DNA of 64,000 nt from an uncultured Sulfitobacter sp. (GTDB taxonomy: Bacteria > Pseudomonadota > Alphaproteobacteria > Rhodobacterales > Rhodobacteraceae), in the NCBI RefSeq assembly GCF_947500075.1, contig NZ_CANMQS010000004.1:62001-126000 (forward strand), given 5' to 3'. Below, one piece after another: positions 26,501-32,782 of the stretch. The position numbers and the translations under genes are program-made. Under the pieces are notes generated by a model. The model saw only the letters and a list, made by a program, of their open reading frames with translations, did not search any database and was not told the DNA's origin. Within the stretch, counting starts at the first letter, position 1. Each line of letters opens with the position of its first letter.

Positions 26501-27051
26501 TCCTGACGCTGGATGAGCTGAACGACAAGGTCGCCGACCGCGGCGCGATGAATGCGCGGCTTGCGGGTGTTGTGGCCGGGCGGCAGGAGCGCAAGTCAGC
26601 ACGGGGCAACCGCTTTGCCTTTGCACAGATGTCTGATCCCTCGGGCGGATACGAGGTCACGCTGTTTTCTGACACGCTGGAAGCGGCGCGGGATCATCTG
26701 GAAGTGGGCTCGAAGGTTGTTGTCACGGTTGAGGCGACGATGGAAGCCGAACAGCTCAAGCTGCTGGGCCGTTCGGTGGCACCGGTGGATATGGCCGTGG
26801 CGGACGTCAGTTCCATCGGCCTGAAGGTTTTCATCGACGCCCCCGAAGCGATCAGCGCGGTCAGCCAGGTGCTGGAAGGCGCGCGGTCGGCTGCCAAGAC
26901 TGCGGCGCGCGGTCCGGTGCAGTTCTGCCTGATGGACCCGGCCTTGCCCGGAGAGGTCGAAGTAGACCTTGGCATGGAGTTCCCGGTGACCCCGCAGATC
27001 AAGGGAGCGATTCGGTCTTTGGGCGGTGTCCTTGAGGTTGAGGAAATTTAA
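23515..27051 (+). CDS. dnaE: DNA polymerase III subunit alpha
   Basis: A 1178-residue replicative polymerase, the usual length for proteobacterial DnaE. The PHP domain is N-terminal (HLRTHSEYSLLEGALR), and the palm carries the catalytic acidic motif PDFDIDF with Asp403 and Asp405, plus Asp559 in KFDFLGLKTL. GPGRGSGAGSLVAY and the C-terminal OB-fold region are present. The weak ribosome site (GCCCGG) before the ATG is odd for an essential gene, though the family-typical N-terminus fixes the start. It stands alone between the purine operon and a lipoprotein. Confidence 0.96.
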   Translation: MSTSPRFIHLRTHSEYSLLEGALRLKKLPQMCRDKGMPALALTDTNNMFAALEFSVTMAGAGVQPIIGCQVDLAYVETAPGEKPRDPAPVVLLAQSEAGYEDLMKLNSCLYVDKGGQLPQVTLAELETHAGGLICLTGGPGGPVGLLLRNGQRPAAEALMTRLAGAFGDRLYVELQRHPGEDGAPEAERLTEQGLVEMAYAMDLPLVATNDVYFPDAKMYEAHDALICIADGAYVDQQQDRRRLTAQHYFKSPEEMATLFADLPEALENTVEIARRCAFMAYRRDPILPKFADDEVAELRRQAQEGLKHRLSIIDPAAPVEEYEKRLEFELGIIEGMGFPGYFLIVADFIKWAKDEDIPVGPGRGSGAGSLVAYALLITDLDPLRYSLLFERFLNPERVSMPDFDIDFCMDRREEVIKYVQEKYGRDKVGQIITFGALLSKAAVRDIGRVLQMPYGQVDRLSKMIPVEGVKPVSIEKALADEPRLREEAKNEEVVARLLEYGQQVEGLLRNASTHAAGVVIGDRPLDALVPLYQDPRSDMPATQFNMKWVEQAGLVKFDFLGLKTLTVIQNAVDQIKASGRHLHIAADGTELFVPPEELIDDIATIPLDDEASYKLYASAKTVAVFQVESSGMMDALKRMKPTCIEDIVALVALYRPGPMENIPTYCEVKNGLKKRESIHPLIDDILEETQGIIVYQEQVMQIAQVMAGYSLGGADLLRRAMGKKIAEEMAKERPKFEKGAMENGVDKKKASEVFDLLEKFANYGFNKSHAAAYAVVSYQTAWLKANHPVEFMAGVMNCDIHLTDKLAVYFEEVRKRLELPYVPPCVNRSDATFKVTDGALVYALGALKNVGIEAMKLITDGRRVEEQDKPFATLFDLARRVDLKRVGKRPLEMLARSGAFDALDPNRRRVFQALDALVGYSAAIHEQKSSNQVSLFGEAGDDLPEPRMMPCDDWLPAERLAEEFKAIGFYLSGHPLDDYMGQLKRKWGNDRGVPFLTLDELNDKVADRGAMNARLAGVVAGRQERKSARGNRFAFAQMSDPSGGYEVTLFSDTLEAARDHLEVGSKVVVTVEATMEAEQLKLLGRSVAPVDMAVADVSSIGLKVFIDAPEAISAVSQVLEGARSAAKTAARGPVQFCLMDPALPGEVEVDLGMEFPVTPQIKGAIRSLGGVLEVEEI

Positions 27052-27160
27052 TCCACAACATCTGGTGGCGCTTTGGGGATAAGTGCCCTTCCGTCAGCCA
27101 GATTCGACTTGGCCCTGATTTTCAGCTACTTACGTTGCGTTCTTAATGCTGGGGATGGCA

Positions 27161-28090
27161 ATGATAAGACGGACGTTGGCGCTGGGGGCGCTTGTCCTTG
27201 TGGCGGGTTGTGGTGACCCGCTCGAGGATTTTGACCGGATTTCTGATGTGGCATTGGCCGATGGCGTTGTGAGCGCTCAGGCGCTGCCGACACAAGCCGA
27301 GCAGGAACGCGAGGGCTTTCTCGGCACGCAATCCGCTGCGGAAACGACGCCCGACGTGACCCTTCCAGAACCCACACCGCGCCCCGGATTGCTGGGGCTG
27401 TTCACCCGCGCGCGCGAAAATGTGGCTGTGGCAGCGGCCCGTGTTGAAGCCGAAGACGGGCAAAGCGAAGCGCTGGGCGCCCAGGGCGACGCGGATGAGG
27501 CCACGCTGGCCGCGTTGCCAGCCGAGCCTGACGCACCCACACCGGCTGCGCGTACAGGCGGCTGGAGCCTGTTGGGCGGTGGTGCATCCGCCACCAGCGC
27601 ACAGGCCAACGATGTGGCGTTTGGCACTATGGTTCCCTACGGCGTGATTGCCCGCGTCTGTGAGGCGCGGGGCAAGGAGATGGGGCAAAAGGTCCTCAAA
27701 GGCCCGGCGAAGGGCTTTGCAGTCTATGATTCCGCGCCCGGTTCTGTCGCAGCGCGAACCTATTATATCACTGGCTTTTCAGATGGTTGCCCGCGACAGT
27801 TAACAGCTGCGAACGTGCTGATCGGCGCGCCTGCGCTCTATGACATGTTGCATTATGGCCCAGCGGCGCAGGACTTGCCCTATGGGGCGACCGACAAGGC
27901 CTATGAAAAGGTGAAGGCGCGGGTCTGCGGTGTGGCGCGCAAGAAGCCCTGCGGCAGCAAGATCAAACGGCTGGAGCGCACCACGTTTTTTGTGAATGCC
28001 TATGACAGCTTCGGCAATGCGAGCCGTTGGTCAGAAGCCCTGATCCACGACGGCAAAGTGCTGGCGACGGCGATGAAGTCCGGCGGCTGA
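27161..28090 (+). CDS. Predicted lipoprotein of unknown function
   Basis: A ~309-residue protein with a lipoprotein signal (LGALVLVAGC). A Pro/Ala/Glu-rich low-complexity linker occupies residues ~45-150. The C-terminal ~140 residues are globular, with four cysteines (including RVCEARG, SDGCPRQ, RVCGVARKKPCG) that could form disulfides. I do not recognise the domain beyond its recurrence in Rhodobacterales. Of the possible starts (27146, 27155, 27161), 27161 has GGGGA at proper spacing. It is convergent with slyX, with two hairpins between. Confidence 0.75.
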   Translation: MIRRTLALGALVLVAGCGDPLEDFDRISDVALADGVVSAQALPTQAEQEREGFLGTQSAAETTPDVTLPEPTPRPGLLGLFTRARENVAVAAARVEAEDGQSEALGAQGDADEATLAALPAEPDAPTPAARTGGWSLLGGGASATSAQANDVAFGTMVPYGVIARVCEARGKEMGQKVLKGPAKGFAVYDSAPGSVAARTYYITGFSDGCPRQLTAANVLIGAPALYDMLHYGPAAQDLPYGATDKAYEKVKARVCGVARKKPCGSKIKRLERTTFFVNAYDSFGNASRWSEALIHDGKVLATAMKSGG

Positions 28091-28099
28091 GGCAGGGCG

Positions 28100-28120
28100 C
28101 GGAATTTTTAAAAAATTCCG
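28100..28120. terminator. A/T-rich perfect inverted repeat downstream of lipoprotein gene
   Basis: A self-complementary run centred on 28110: CGGAATTTTT pairs with AAAAATTCCG. It lies 10 bp after the lipoprotein stop and just before a second hairpin. It probably works as a bidirectional terminator with the convergent slyX gene. Confidence 0.55.
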
Positions 28121-28122
28121 GC

Positions 28123-28143
28123 CGTTTTCTGATTCAGAAAACG
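28123..28143. terminator. Second hairpin downstream of lipoprotein gene
   Basis: CGTTTTCTG (28123-28131), loop ATT, CAGAAAACG (28135-28143): a perfect 9-bp stem two bases after the first inverted repeat. The pair fills the 75-bp gap between convergent genes. Confidence 0.55.
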
Positions 28144-28165
28144 ATCGCTGCGGCATCTGTTGCGT

Positions 28166-28360
28166 TCAATAATGCGGCGGACGCTCATCCCCAATGACCA
28201 CCGAACCGCCCCCCTGCGCCTCCCGCTCCCCTTCACGCTGCATCAGCATGTGCACCCGGCGGTTGAGGGTCACGATCTCTTCGGCCTGCGTGGCCACGAT
28301 ATCGGACAGTTCTTCCACTGTCCGGGTCAGGTGCGCGATCTGTTCTTCAAGCTTTTCCAT
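28166..28360 (-). CDS. slyX: SlyX-family protein
   Basis: A 64-residue coiled-coil protein (MEKLEEQIAHLTRTVEELSD, then heptads through VHMLMQRE) ending in the SlyX-typical ERPPHY. SlyX is a small cytoplasmic protein of unclear function. GAGGA precedes the ATG at 28360; a longer frame lacks support. It is divergent from hisS and convergent with the lipoprotein gene. Confidence 0.85.
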   Translation of the reverse strand: MEKLEEQIAHLTRTVEELSDIVATQAEEIVTLNRRVHMLMQREGEREAQGGGSVVIGDERPPHY

Positions 28361-28423
28361 CGGGTCCTCTTGGCTGCGTGCCGCATAACACGGGAAGCTG
28401 CGCCCGCATAGGCACCTGCGCAT

Positions 28424-28448
28424 GGATATTTAAGGCCAAAAAGAGAAG
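28424..28448 (+). repeat. GGATATTT repeat, copy 3
   Basis: GGATATTTAAGGCCAAAAAG followed by AGAAG lies between the divergent slyX and hisS genes, about 20 bp upstream of the candidate hisS promoter. It matches copies 4 and 5 in the GGCCAAAAAGAG half. Confidence 0.6.
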
Positions 28449-28469
28449 CAGGCGCGGGCGGCGTGCCGG

Positions 28470-28498
28470 TTGCGATTAACATGCGGCTGGGCTATCTG
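28470..28498 (+). promoter_or_regulatory. Candidate sigma-70 promoter for hisS-hisZ-hisG
   Basis: TTGCGA (28470-28475), 17-bp spacer, TATCTG (28493-28498), 32 bp before the hisS ATG. It is a plausible housekeeping promoter by spacing and sequence only. Confidence 0.4.
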
Positions 28499-28530
28499 CG
28501 GGCGCATAATTGCACATGAGGATGCCTCCA

Positions 28531-30090
28531 ATGGCCAAGCCGAAAAAGACCCCGCGCCCCCGCGCGGAAACGCCGAAAGGGTTTCGCGACTATTTCGGGG
28601 CGGAGGTGACCCATCGGGCAGGCATGTTGCGCAAGATTGCTGCCGTTTATGAGCGTTATGGCTTTGATGCGCTGGAAAGCTCCGGGGTGGAGACGGTAGA
28701 GGCGCTGGGCAAGTTCCTGCCGGATGTGGACCGCCCCAACGAAGGTGTCTTTGCCTGGCAGGAGGATGCCGATCTGGACAAGCCCGGCGATTGGCTGGCG
28801 TTGCGCTATGATCTGACCGCCCCCCTGGCGCGGGTTTATGCCCAGCACCGCAATGATCTGCCCAACCCTTACAGGCGCTATGCCATGGGTCCTGTGTGGC
28901 GCAATGAAAAGCCCGGTCCGGGGCGGTTTCGGCAGTTTTATCAGTGTGATGCGGATACTGTTGGCGCGCCTTCGGTCGCGGCGGATGCAGAGATTTGCGC
29001 GATGCTGGCCGATTGTCTGGAAGAGGTCGGGATCGAGCGGAATGACTATGTGGTGCGGGTCAACAACCGCAAGGTGTTGAACGGGATTATCGAAAGTATG
29101 TTCGAAAACCAGCTGAACAATGCGTTCCCAGATGGTATCTCCAAACAAGGCCTGCAAAGTGGCGACGTTTTGCGGGAGCGCATGAACGCTCTTACCGACG
29201 ATGTTCTTAGGACCTTGGATAAGCATGACAAAGTTGGTGACATTGGAGTGGCAGAGTTACTCGGAAACGGCAGGAAAGATCAGTCTGGGGCGTTTATCGA
29301 GGGGCTGGGCCTTCCTAGCTACATTATTGAAGGTTTCCTCGCGTTCTTGAACGCAAAGGGTGCCACGAATAAAAAAACGATCATGCAACTGCATCGAGTT
29401 GTTGAAAACTCTCAGGTCGGAAGAGAGGGTGTCGATGAACTGGAAACCATCGCTGATCTGCTGGCAGCAGGCGGCTACGGCCCCGACCGCATCGTCATCG
29501 ACCCTTCCGTTGTCCGCGGCCTCGGCTATTACACCGGCCCGGTGTTCGAAGCTGAACTCACCTTTGAAATCAAAGACGAGAAAGGCCGCCCCCGAAATTT
29601 CGGCTCCGTCGCGGGTGGCGGGCGCTATGACGATCTGGTCAAACGTTTCACCGGGCAGGCGGTGCCTGCAACGGGTGTGTCGATCGGCGTGGATCGCCTG
29701 CTGGCCGCGCTGCATGCCAAGGGGCGGCTGGAAGACACGGCGCGTGGGCCTGTGGTGGTCACGGTCATGGACCGGGATCGCATGGCCGACTACCAAGCCA
29801 TGGTCGCGGAACTGAGGCAGGCGGGCATCCGGGCGGAGGTGTACCTCGGCAATCCCAAGAACTTCGGCAACCAGCTGAAATACGCGGACAAACGCAGCAG
29901 CCCTGTGGCGGTCATTGAAGGCGGGGATGAGCAGGCACGCGGGGTGGTGCAGATCAAGGACCTGATCCTGGGCGCCCAGATCGCGGAAAACGCCACGCTG
30001 GAGGAATGGAAAGACCGTCCCAGCCAGTACGAAGTGCCGCGCGACCAACTGGTGGCGAAGGTGCGTGAGATCCTGGACCTGCACGGCTGA
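28531..30090 (+). CDS. hisS: Histidine-tRNA ligase
   Basis: A 519-residue class II aminoacyl-tRNA synthetase, of the longer alphaproteobacterial type. Motif 2 is [20 protein letters not shown], the histidine-binding segments are [12 protein letters not shown] and [12 protein letters not shown], and motif 3 is [18 protein letters not shown] precedes the ATG at 28531. Codons ~191-310 (29101-29460) are only ~49% GC, against over 60% on both sides, with unusual A/T-ending codons; the frame is intact, so this looks like a mosaic allele in the insertion domain. It overlaps hisZ by one base (TGATG). Confidence 0.95.
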   Translation: MAKPKKTPRPRAETPKGFRDYFGAEVTHRAGMLRKIAAVYERYGFDALESSGVETVEALGKFLPDVDRPNEGVFAWQEDADLDKPGDWLALRYDLTAPLARVYAQHRNDLPNPYRRYAMGPVWRNEKPGPGRFRQFYQCDADTVGAPSVAADAEICAMLADCLEEVGIERNDYVVRVNNRKVLNGIIESMFENQLNNAFPDGISKQGLQSGDVLRERMNALTDDVLRTLDKHDKVGDIGVAELLGNGRKDQSGAFIEGLGLPSYIIEGFLAFLNAKGATNKKTIMQLHRVVENSQVGREGVDELETIADLLAAGGYGPDRIVIDPSVVRGLGYYTGPVFEAELTFEIKDEKGRPRNFGSVAGGGRYDDLVKRFTGQAVPATGVSIGVDRLLAALHAKGRLEDTARGPVVVTVMDRDRMADYQAMVAELRQAGIRAEVYLGNPKNFGNQLKYADKRSSPVAVIEGGDEQARGVVQIKDLILGAQIAENATLEEWKDRPSQYEVPRDQLVAKVREILDLHG

Positions 30091-31169
30091 TGTCCGAACG
30101 CGCTGACATTCGCGCCAAGGCAGCCGCCTTGCGCGCTGCGTTCGAAGCGCAGGGGGCGATGGTGGCCGAAGTGCCCTTGTTGCAGCCTGCCGCCACGCTG
30201 CTGGACCTTTACGGCGAAGACATTCGCGGGCGGGCCTATGTGACCTCCGACGCGCTGCGCGGAGAGCAGATGCTGCGCCCCGATTTCACCGTGCCGGTTG
30301 TGGAAATGCACATGGCCCATGGGGCGGAGCCTGCGCGCTACACCTACGCCGGAGAGGTCTTTCGGCGGCAGGAGCAGGACCCCGACCGGGCGAATGAATA
30401 CATGCAGGTCGGCTATGAGGTGTTTGACCGCGCAGACCCTGCCGCGGCGGATGCGGAGGTCTTTGCCCTCATTGCGGACGCGCTGGCCGGGTTGCCGGTG
30501 GACCCTGTGACCGGGGACATCGGCGTTCTGATGGCGGCAGTGGATGGATTGGAAACCTCCGATGCGCGCAAGGCTGCCCTGCGGCGGCACATCTGGCGGC
30601 CCCGTCGGTTCCGCGCGTTGCTGGAGCGTTATGCAGGCCGGGTGCCGGTGCCTGCAACACGGGCGGCCCTTTTGGCGGGACAGGCTGCGTCGGATGCCCC
30701 GCTGATCGGCAGGCGCACCCAGGCAGAGATTGATGCGCGTATTGATGTGCTGCGCGCCGATGCGGCAGAACCCCCGCTGTCCGACGGGCAGGTTGCCCTG
30801 ATCGAAGCCCTGCTGGACGTGCGTGAAACCATGCCCCATGCGCTCAGCCGGTTGCATGATCTGGCGGTGGATATGCCCGAAATCGCCGCTGCGGTCGCCC
30901 GTGTGTCGGAGCGCGAGGATGCGCTGGCCAAACGCGGGGTCGACACCGAAGCGCTTGTTTTCGAAGCCAGCTATGGCCGGGTGTCGATGGAATATTATGA
31001 TGGGTTTGTCTTTGGCTTCCGTGCCACAACACGGCCCGACCTGCCCAACATCGCCTCCGGCGGGCGCTATGACGCGCTGACTCGGCAATTGGGCAACGGC
31101 GTGGAAATCCCCGCCGTGGGCGGCGTGATGCGCCCCGATATGATGCTGGAACTGGAGGGCGCGCCGTGA
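30090..31169 (+). CDS. hisZ: ATP phosphoribosyltransferase regulatory subunit
   Basis: A 359-residue HisS paralogue that lacks aminoacylation function and forms a hetero-octamer with short-form HisG to catalyse and regulate the first step of histidine biosynthesis. It keeps class II-like motifs (LRPDFTVPVVEMH, RYTYAGEVFRRQ, ASGGRYDALTRQLG) but not the histidine-activation sequence of HisS. TGATG overlaps link it to hisS on one side and hisG on the other, so the three should be made in balanced amounts. Confidence 0.93.
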   Translation: MSERADIRAKAAALRAAFEAQGAMVAEVPLLQPAATLLDLYGEDIRGRAYVTSDALRGEQMLRPDFTVPVVEMHMAHGAEPARYTYAGEVFRRQEQDPDRANEYMQVGYEVFDRADPAAADAEVFALIADALAGLPVDPVTGDIGVLMAAVDGLETSDARKAALRRHIWRPRRFRALLERYAGRVPVPATRAALLAGQAASDAPLIGRRTQAEIDARIDVLRADAAEPPLSDGQVALIEALLDVRETMPHALSRLHDLAVDMPEIAAAVARVSEREDALAKRGVDTEALVFEASYGRVSMEYYDGFVFGFRATTRPDLPNIASGGRYDALTRQLGNGVEIPAVGGVMRPDMMLELEGAP

Positions 31170-31855
31170 TGATCAAGCTGGGCGTGCCGTCCAAGGGGCG
31201 GCTGATGGAAAAGACCTTTGACTGGTTCGGCGCGCGGGGCATCCGGCTGAGCCGCAGCACATCGGACCGTGAATATGCAGGCCGGGTTGAGGGTATTGAG
31301 GGCGTTGAGCTGGTGCTGCTGTCGGCAGGGGAGATTCCCCGCGAACTGGCGTCGGGCCGCATTCACCTTGGCGTCACCGGCACGGATCTGGTGCATGAAA
31401 AACTCGCCCTGTGGGAACAATTGGTCGACCCGGTCGAAGAGCTGGGCTTTGGCCACGCCGATCTGATCCTCGCCGTGCCGCAGGTCTGGGTGGATGTGGA
31501 TACGCTGGATGATCTGGATGGCGCGGCGGCGGCGTTTCGGGCGGTACATGGCGACCGGATGCGGATTGCCACCAAATACCATCGTTTGGTCCGTGACTTC
31601 CTGCGGTTGCACGGGGTTGCCGACTACGCGCTGGTGGACAGCCAGGGCGCCACCGAAGGCACGGTGAAGAATGAAACCGCAGAGATGATCGCCGACATCA
31701 CCTCAAGCGGAGAGACGCTGCGCGCGAACCATTTGAAAATCCTGTCCGACGGGTTGATCCTGAAATCGCAGGCCACGCTGTGGCGCAGCCGGGTGGCTCA
31801 GATGGACGACACCGCCCGCGACACGCTTGCCGCCTTTCTGGCAAAGGCGGTCTGA
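31169..31855 (+). CDS. hisG: ATP phosphoribosyltransferase, short form
   Basis: A 228-residue short-form HisG, which needs HisZ. It condenses ATP with PRPP to start histidine synthesis. Visible motifs are LGVPSKGRLMEKTF at the N-terminus, GRIHLGVTGTDLV, and the PRPP loop ADYALVDSQGATEGTVK; the allosteric C-terminal domain of the long form is absent. A GTG one codon upstream is an alternative start; the ATG at 31169 gives a one-base overlap with the hisZ stop. Confidence 0.94.
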   Translation: MIKLGVPSKGRLMEKTFDWFGARGIRLSRSTSDREYAGRVEGIEGVELVLLSAGEIPRELASGRIHLGVTGTDLVHEKLALWEQLVDPVEELGFGHADLILAVPQVWVDVDTLDDLDGAAAAFRAVHGDRMRIATKYHRLVRDFLRLHGVADYALVDSQGATEGTVKNETAEMIADITSSGETLRANHLKILSDGLILKSQATLWRSRVAQMDDTARDTLAAFLAKAV

Positions 31856-31981
31856 CGCGGCGTCAGATGGTCAGATCGACCGGGATTGCTTCCACATACT
31901 GCTGGTAAGGTTGGGTTGCCGCGACCCGCGCGAGATCTACCAGAGGCTTCATCAGAGAAGGCCACTTCGGACTGGCCGGGA

Positions 31982-32047
31982 TGAAGGTGCCGCGCGCGAA
32001 GATTTACGAGATTTACGCGGCGCAGATTGAAGCGCTTTACGGATAAG
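31982..32047 (+). pseudogene. Possible C-terminal gene remnant
   Basis: The frame reads MKVPRAKIYEIYAAQIEALYG then stop, and continues upstream as GHFGLAG without a plausible start. It resembles the tail of a protein-coding gene whose body is missing. It lies between hisG and the 26-bp inverted repeat. I do not recognise the parent family, and it could be a chance frame. Confidence 0.3.
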
Positions 32048-32051
32048 GGGG

Positions 32052-32116
32052 CGATGGGTGCAAGCACCCATCCTACGCCACCCGCTCCTCCGTAGGATGG
32101 GTGCTTGCACCCATCG
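32052..32116. repeat. 26-bp perfect inverted repeat (repeated-element type / terminator)
   Basis: The arms at 32052-32077 and 32091-32116 are perfect reverse complements over 26 bases, around a 13-nt loop. Each arm contains its own palindrome, GATGGGTGCAAGCACCCATC or its complement, so alternative cruciforms are possible. The sequence belongs to the GTAGG(A/G)TGGGTGCTTGCACCCA type of intergenic repeat seen across many bacteria. It lies between convergent hisG and the DUF1489 gene and would end both transcripts. Confidence 0.8.
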
Positions 32117-32123
32117 AACGCGC

Positions 32124-32552
32124 CTACAAAACACCAATCTCCGCCAAGGCCTTGTTCAACTCCACCGGCAGTGGCTCTTCGTGATCGCGCCCTTCCGGCA
32201 GGTCCGGTGGCGCATCCGCAGGCTGCAAGTACCGCCAGCCCTGAAAAGGCCGCTTGAGGCTGGTCTGGGTGCGGATGATTTCGGGCTCCAGCACAATGGC
32301 GCAGCGCCGGATGCCGTCTGAGCCGATGTATTCATCCAGCCGCTTGATCACCTGACGGCATTGGATCACGCCCTTGATCACCCAGAAAATCGACCCGCCG
32401 TTGAGCACCTCCGCTTCCCGCCGCGGCCACATGCGTGTGACGTGACGCGGGCAGCCATCGGGGGCCTGCGCACGTTTTGTCGCCTGCCAGGCGATCAGGT
32501 CATCGACGGTCTCCGTACCAACGGAGAGTTTGATAAGGTGCACATGGGTCAT
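32124..32552 (-). CDS. DUF1489 family protein
   Basis: A 142-residue soluble protein opening with MTHVHLIKLSVGTETVDDL, typical of DUF1489, a family found in Alphaproteobacteria without assigned function. Central motifs include SIFWVIKGVIQCRQ and RRCAIVLEPEIIRT; the C-terminus is FQGWRYLQPADAPPDL. The ATG at 32552 was chosen over longer frames by this conserved start. It diverges from nrdJ across 230 bp that contain the NrdR-like sites. Confidence 0.82.
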   Translation of the reverse strand: MTHVHLIKLSVGTETVDDLIAWQATKRAQAPDGCPRHVTRMWPRREAEVLNGGSIFWVIKGVIQCRQVIKRLDEYIGSDGIRRCAIVLEPEIIRTQTSLKRPFQGWRYLQPADAPPDLPEGRDHEEPLPVELNKALAEIGVL

Positions 32553-32606
32553 ACGTGCTAAAATTACAGGTAACGCTGCGGGCTGCAAGTGCGACATATT
32601 GGAAAT

Positions 32607-32622
32607 CGGGCAAATATTGTTG
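32607..32622. promoter_or_regulatory. Degenerate upstream NrdR-box candidate
   Basis: Only the right half (ATATTGT) matches the NrdR box consensus. Its centre is 31 bp upstream of the strong box at 32638, the helical phasing usual for NrdR box pairs. On sequence alone it is a weak half-site. Confidence 0.35.
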
Positions 32623-32631
32623 TTGATCGCG

Positions 32632-32637
32632 TATAAT
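32632..32637 (+). promoter_or_regulatory. nrdJ -10 element
   Basis: A perfect TATAAT lies 145 bp upstream of the nrdJ start and directly abuts the NrdR-like box. No good -35 hexamer is present at 16-18 bp, so the promoter may depend on other contacts. Confidence 0.5.
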
Positions 32638-32653
32638 CCACAACATATAGTGT
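32638..32653. promoter_or_regulatory. NrdR-box candidate upstream of nrdJ
   Basis: CCACAACATATAGTGT matches the consensus acaCwAtATaTwGtgt at 14 of 16 positions. It immediately follows the TATAAT box, where bound NrdR would block transcription start. NrdR represses ribonucleotide reductase genes when dATP/ATP is high. The nrdR gene is not in the window. Confidence 0.65.
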
Positions 32654-32782
32654 TTTCTCGTCCTCGGAGTGATCGAGGAAAGGACATCTGATTCCTTGAT
32701 TGCTGCGACGGACCGCTACCTCTGCACTGACATGCCCCTGTGCCAAGACACCCAACTGAACCCTGACTAGGAAAGCCTCACC

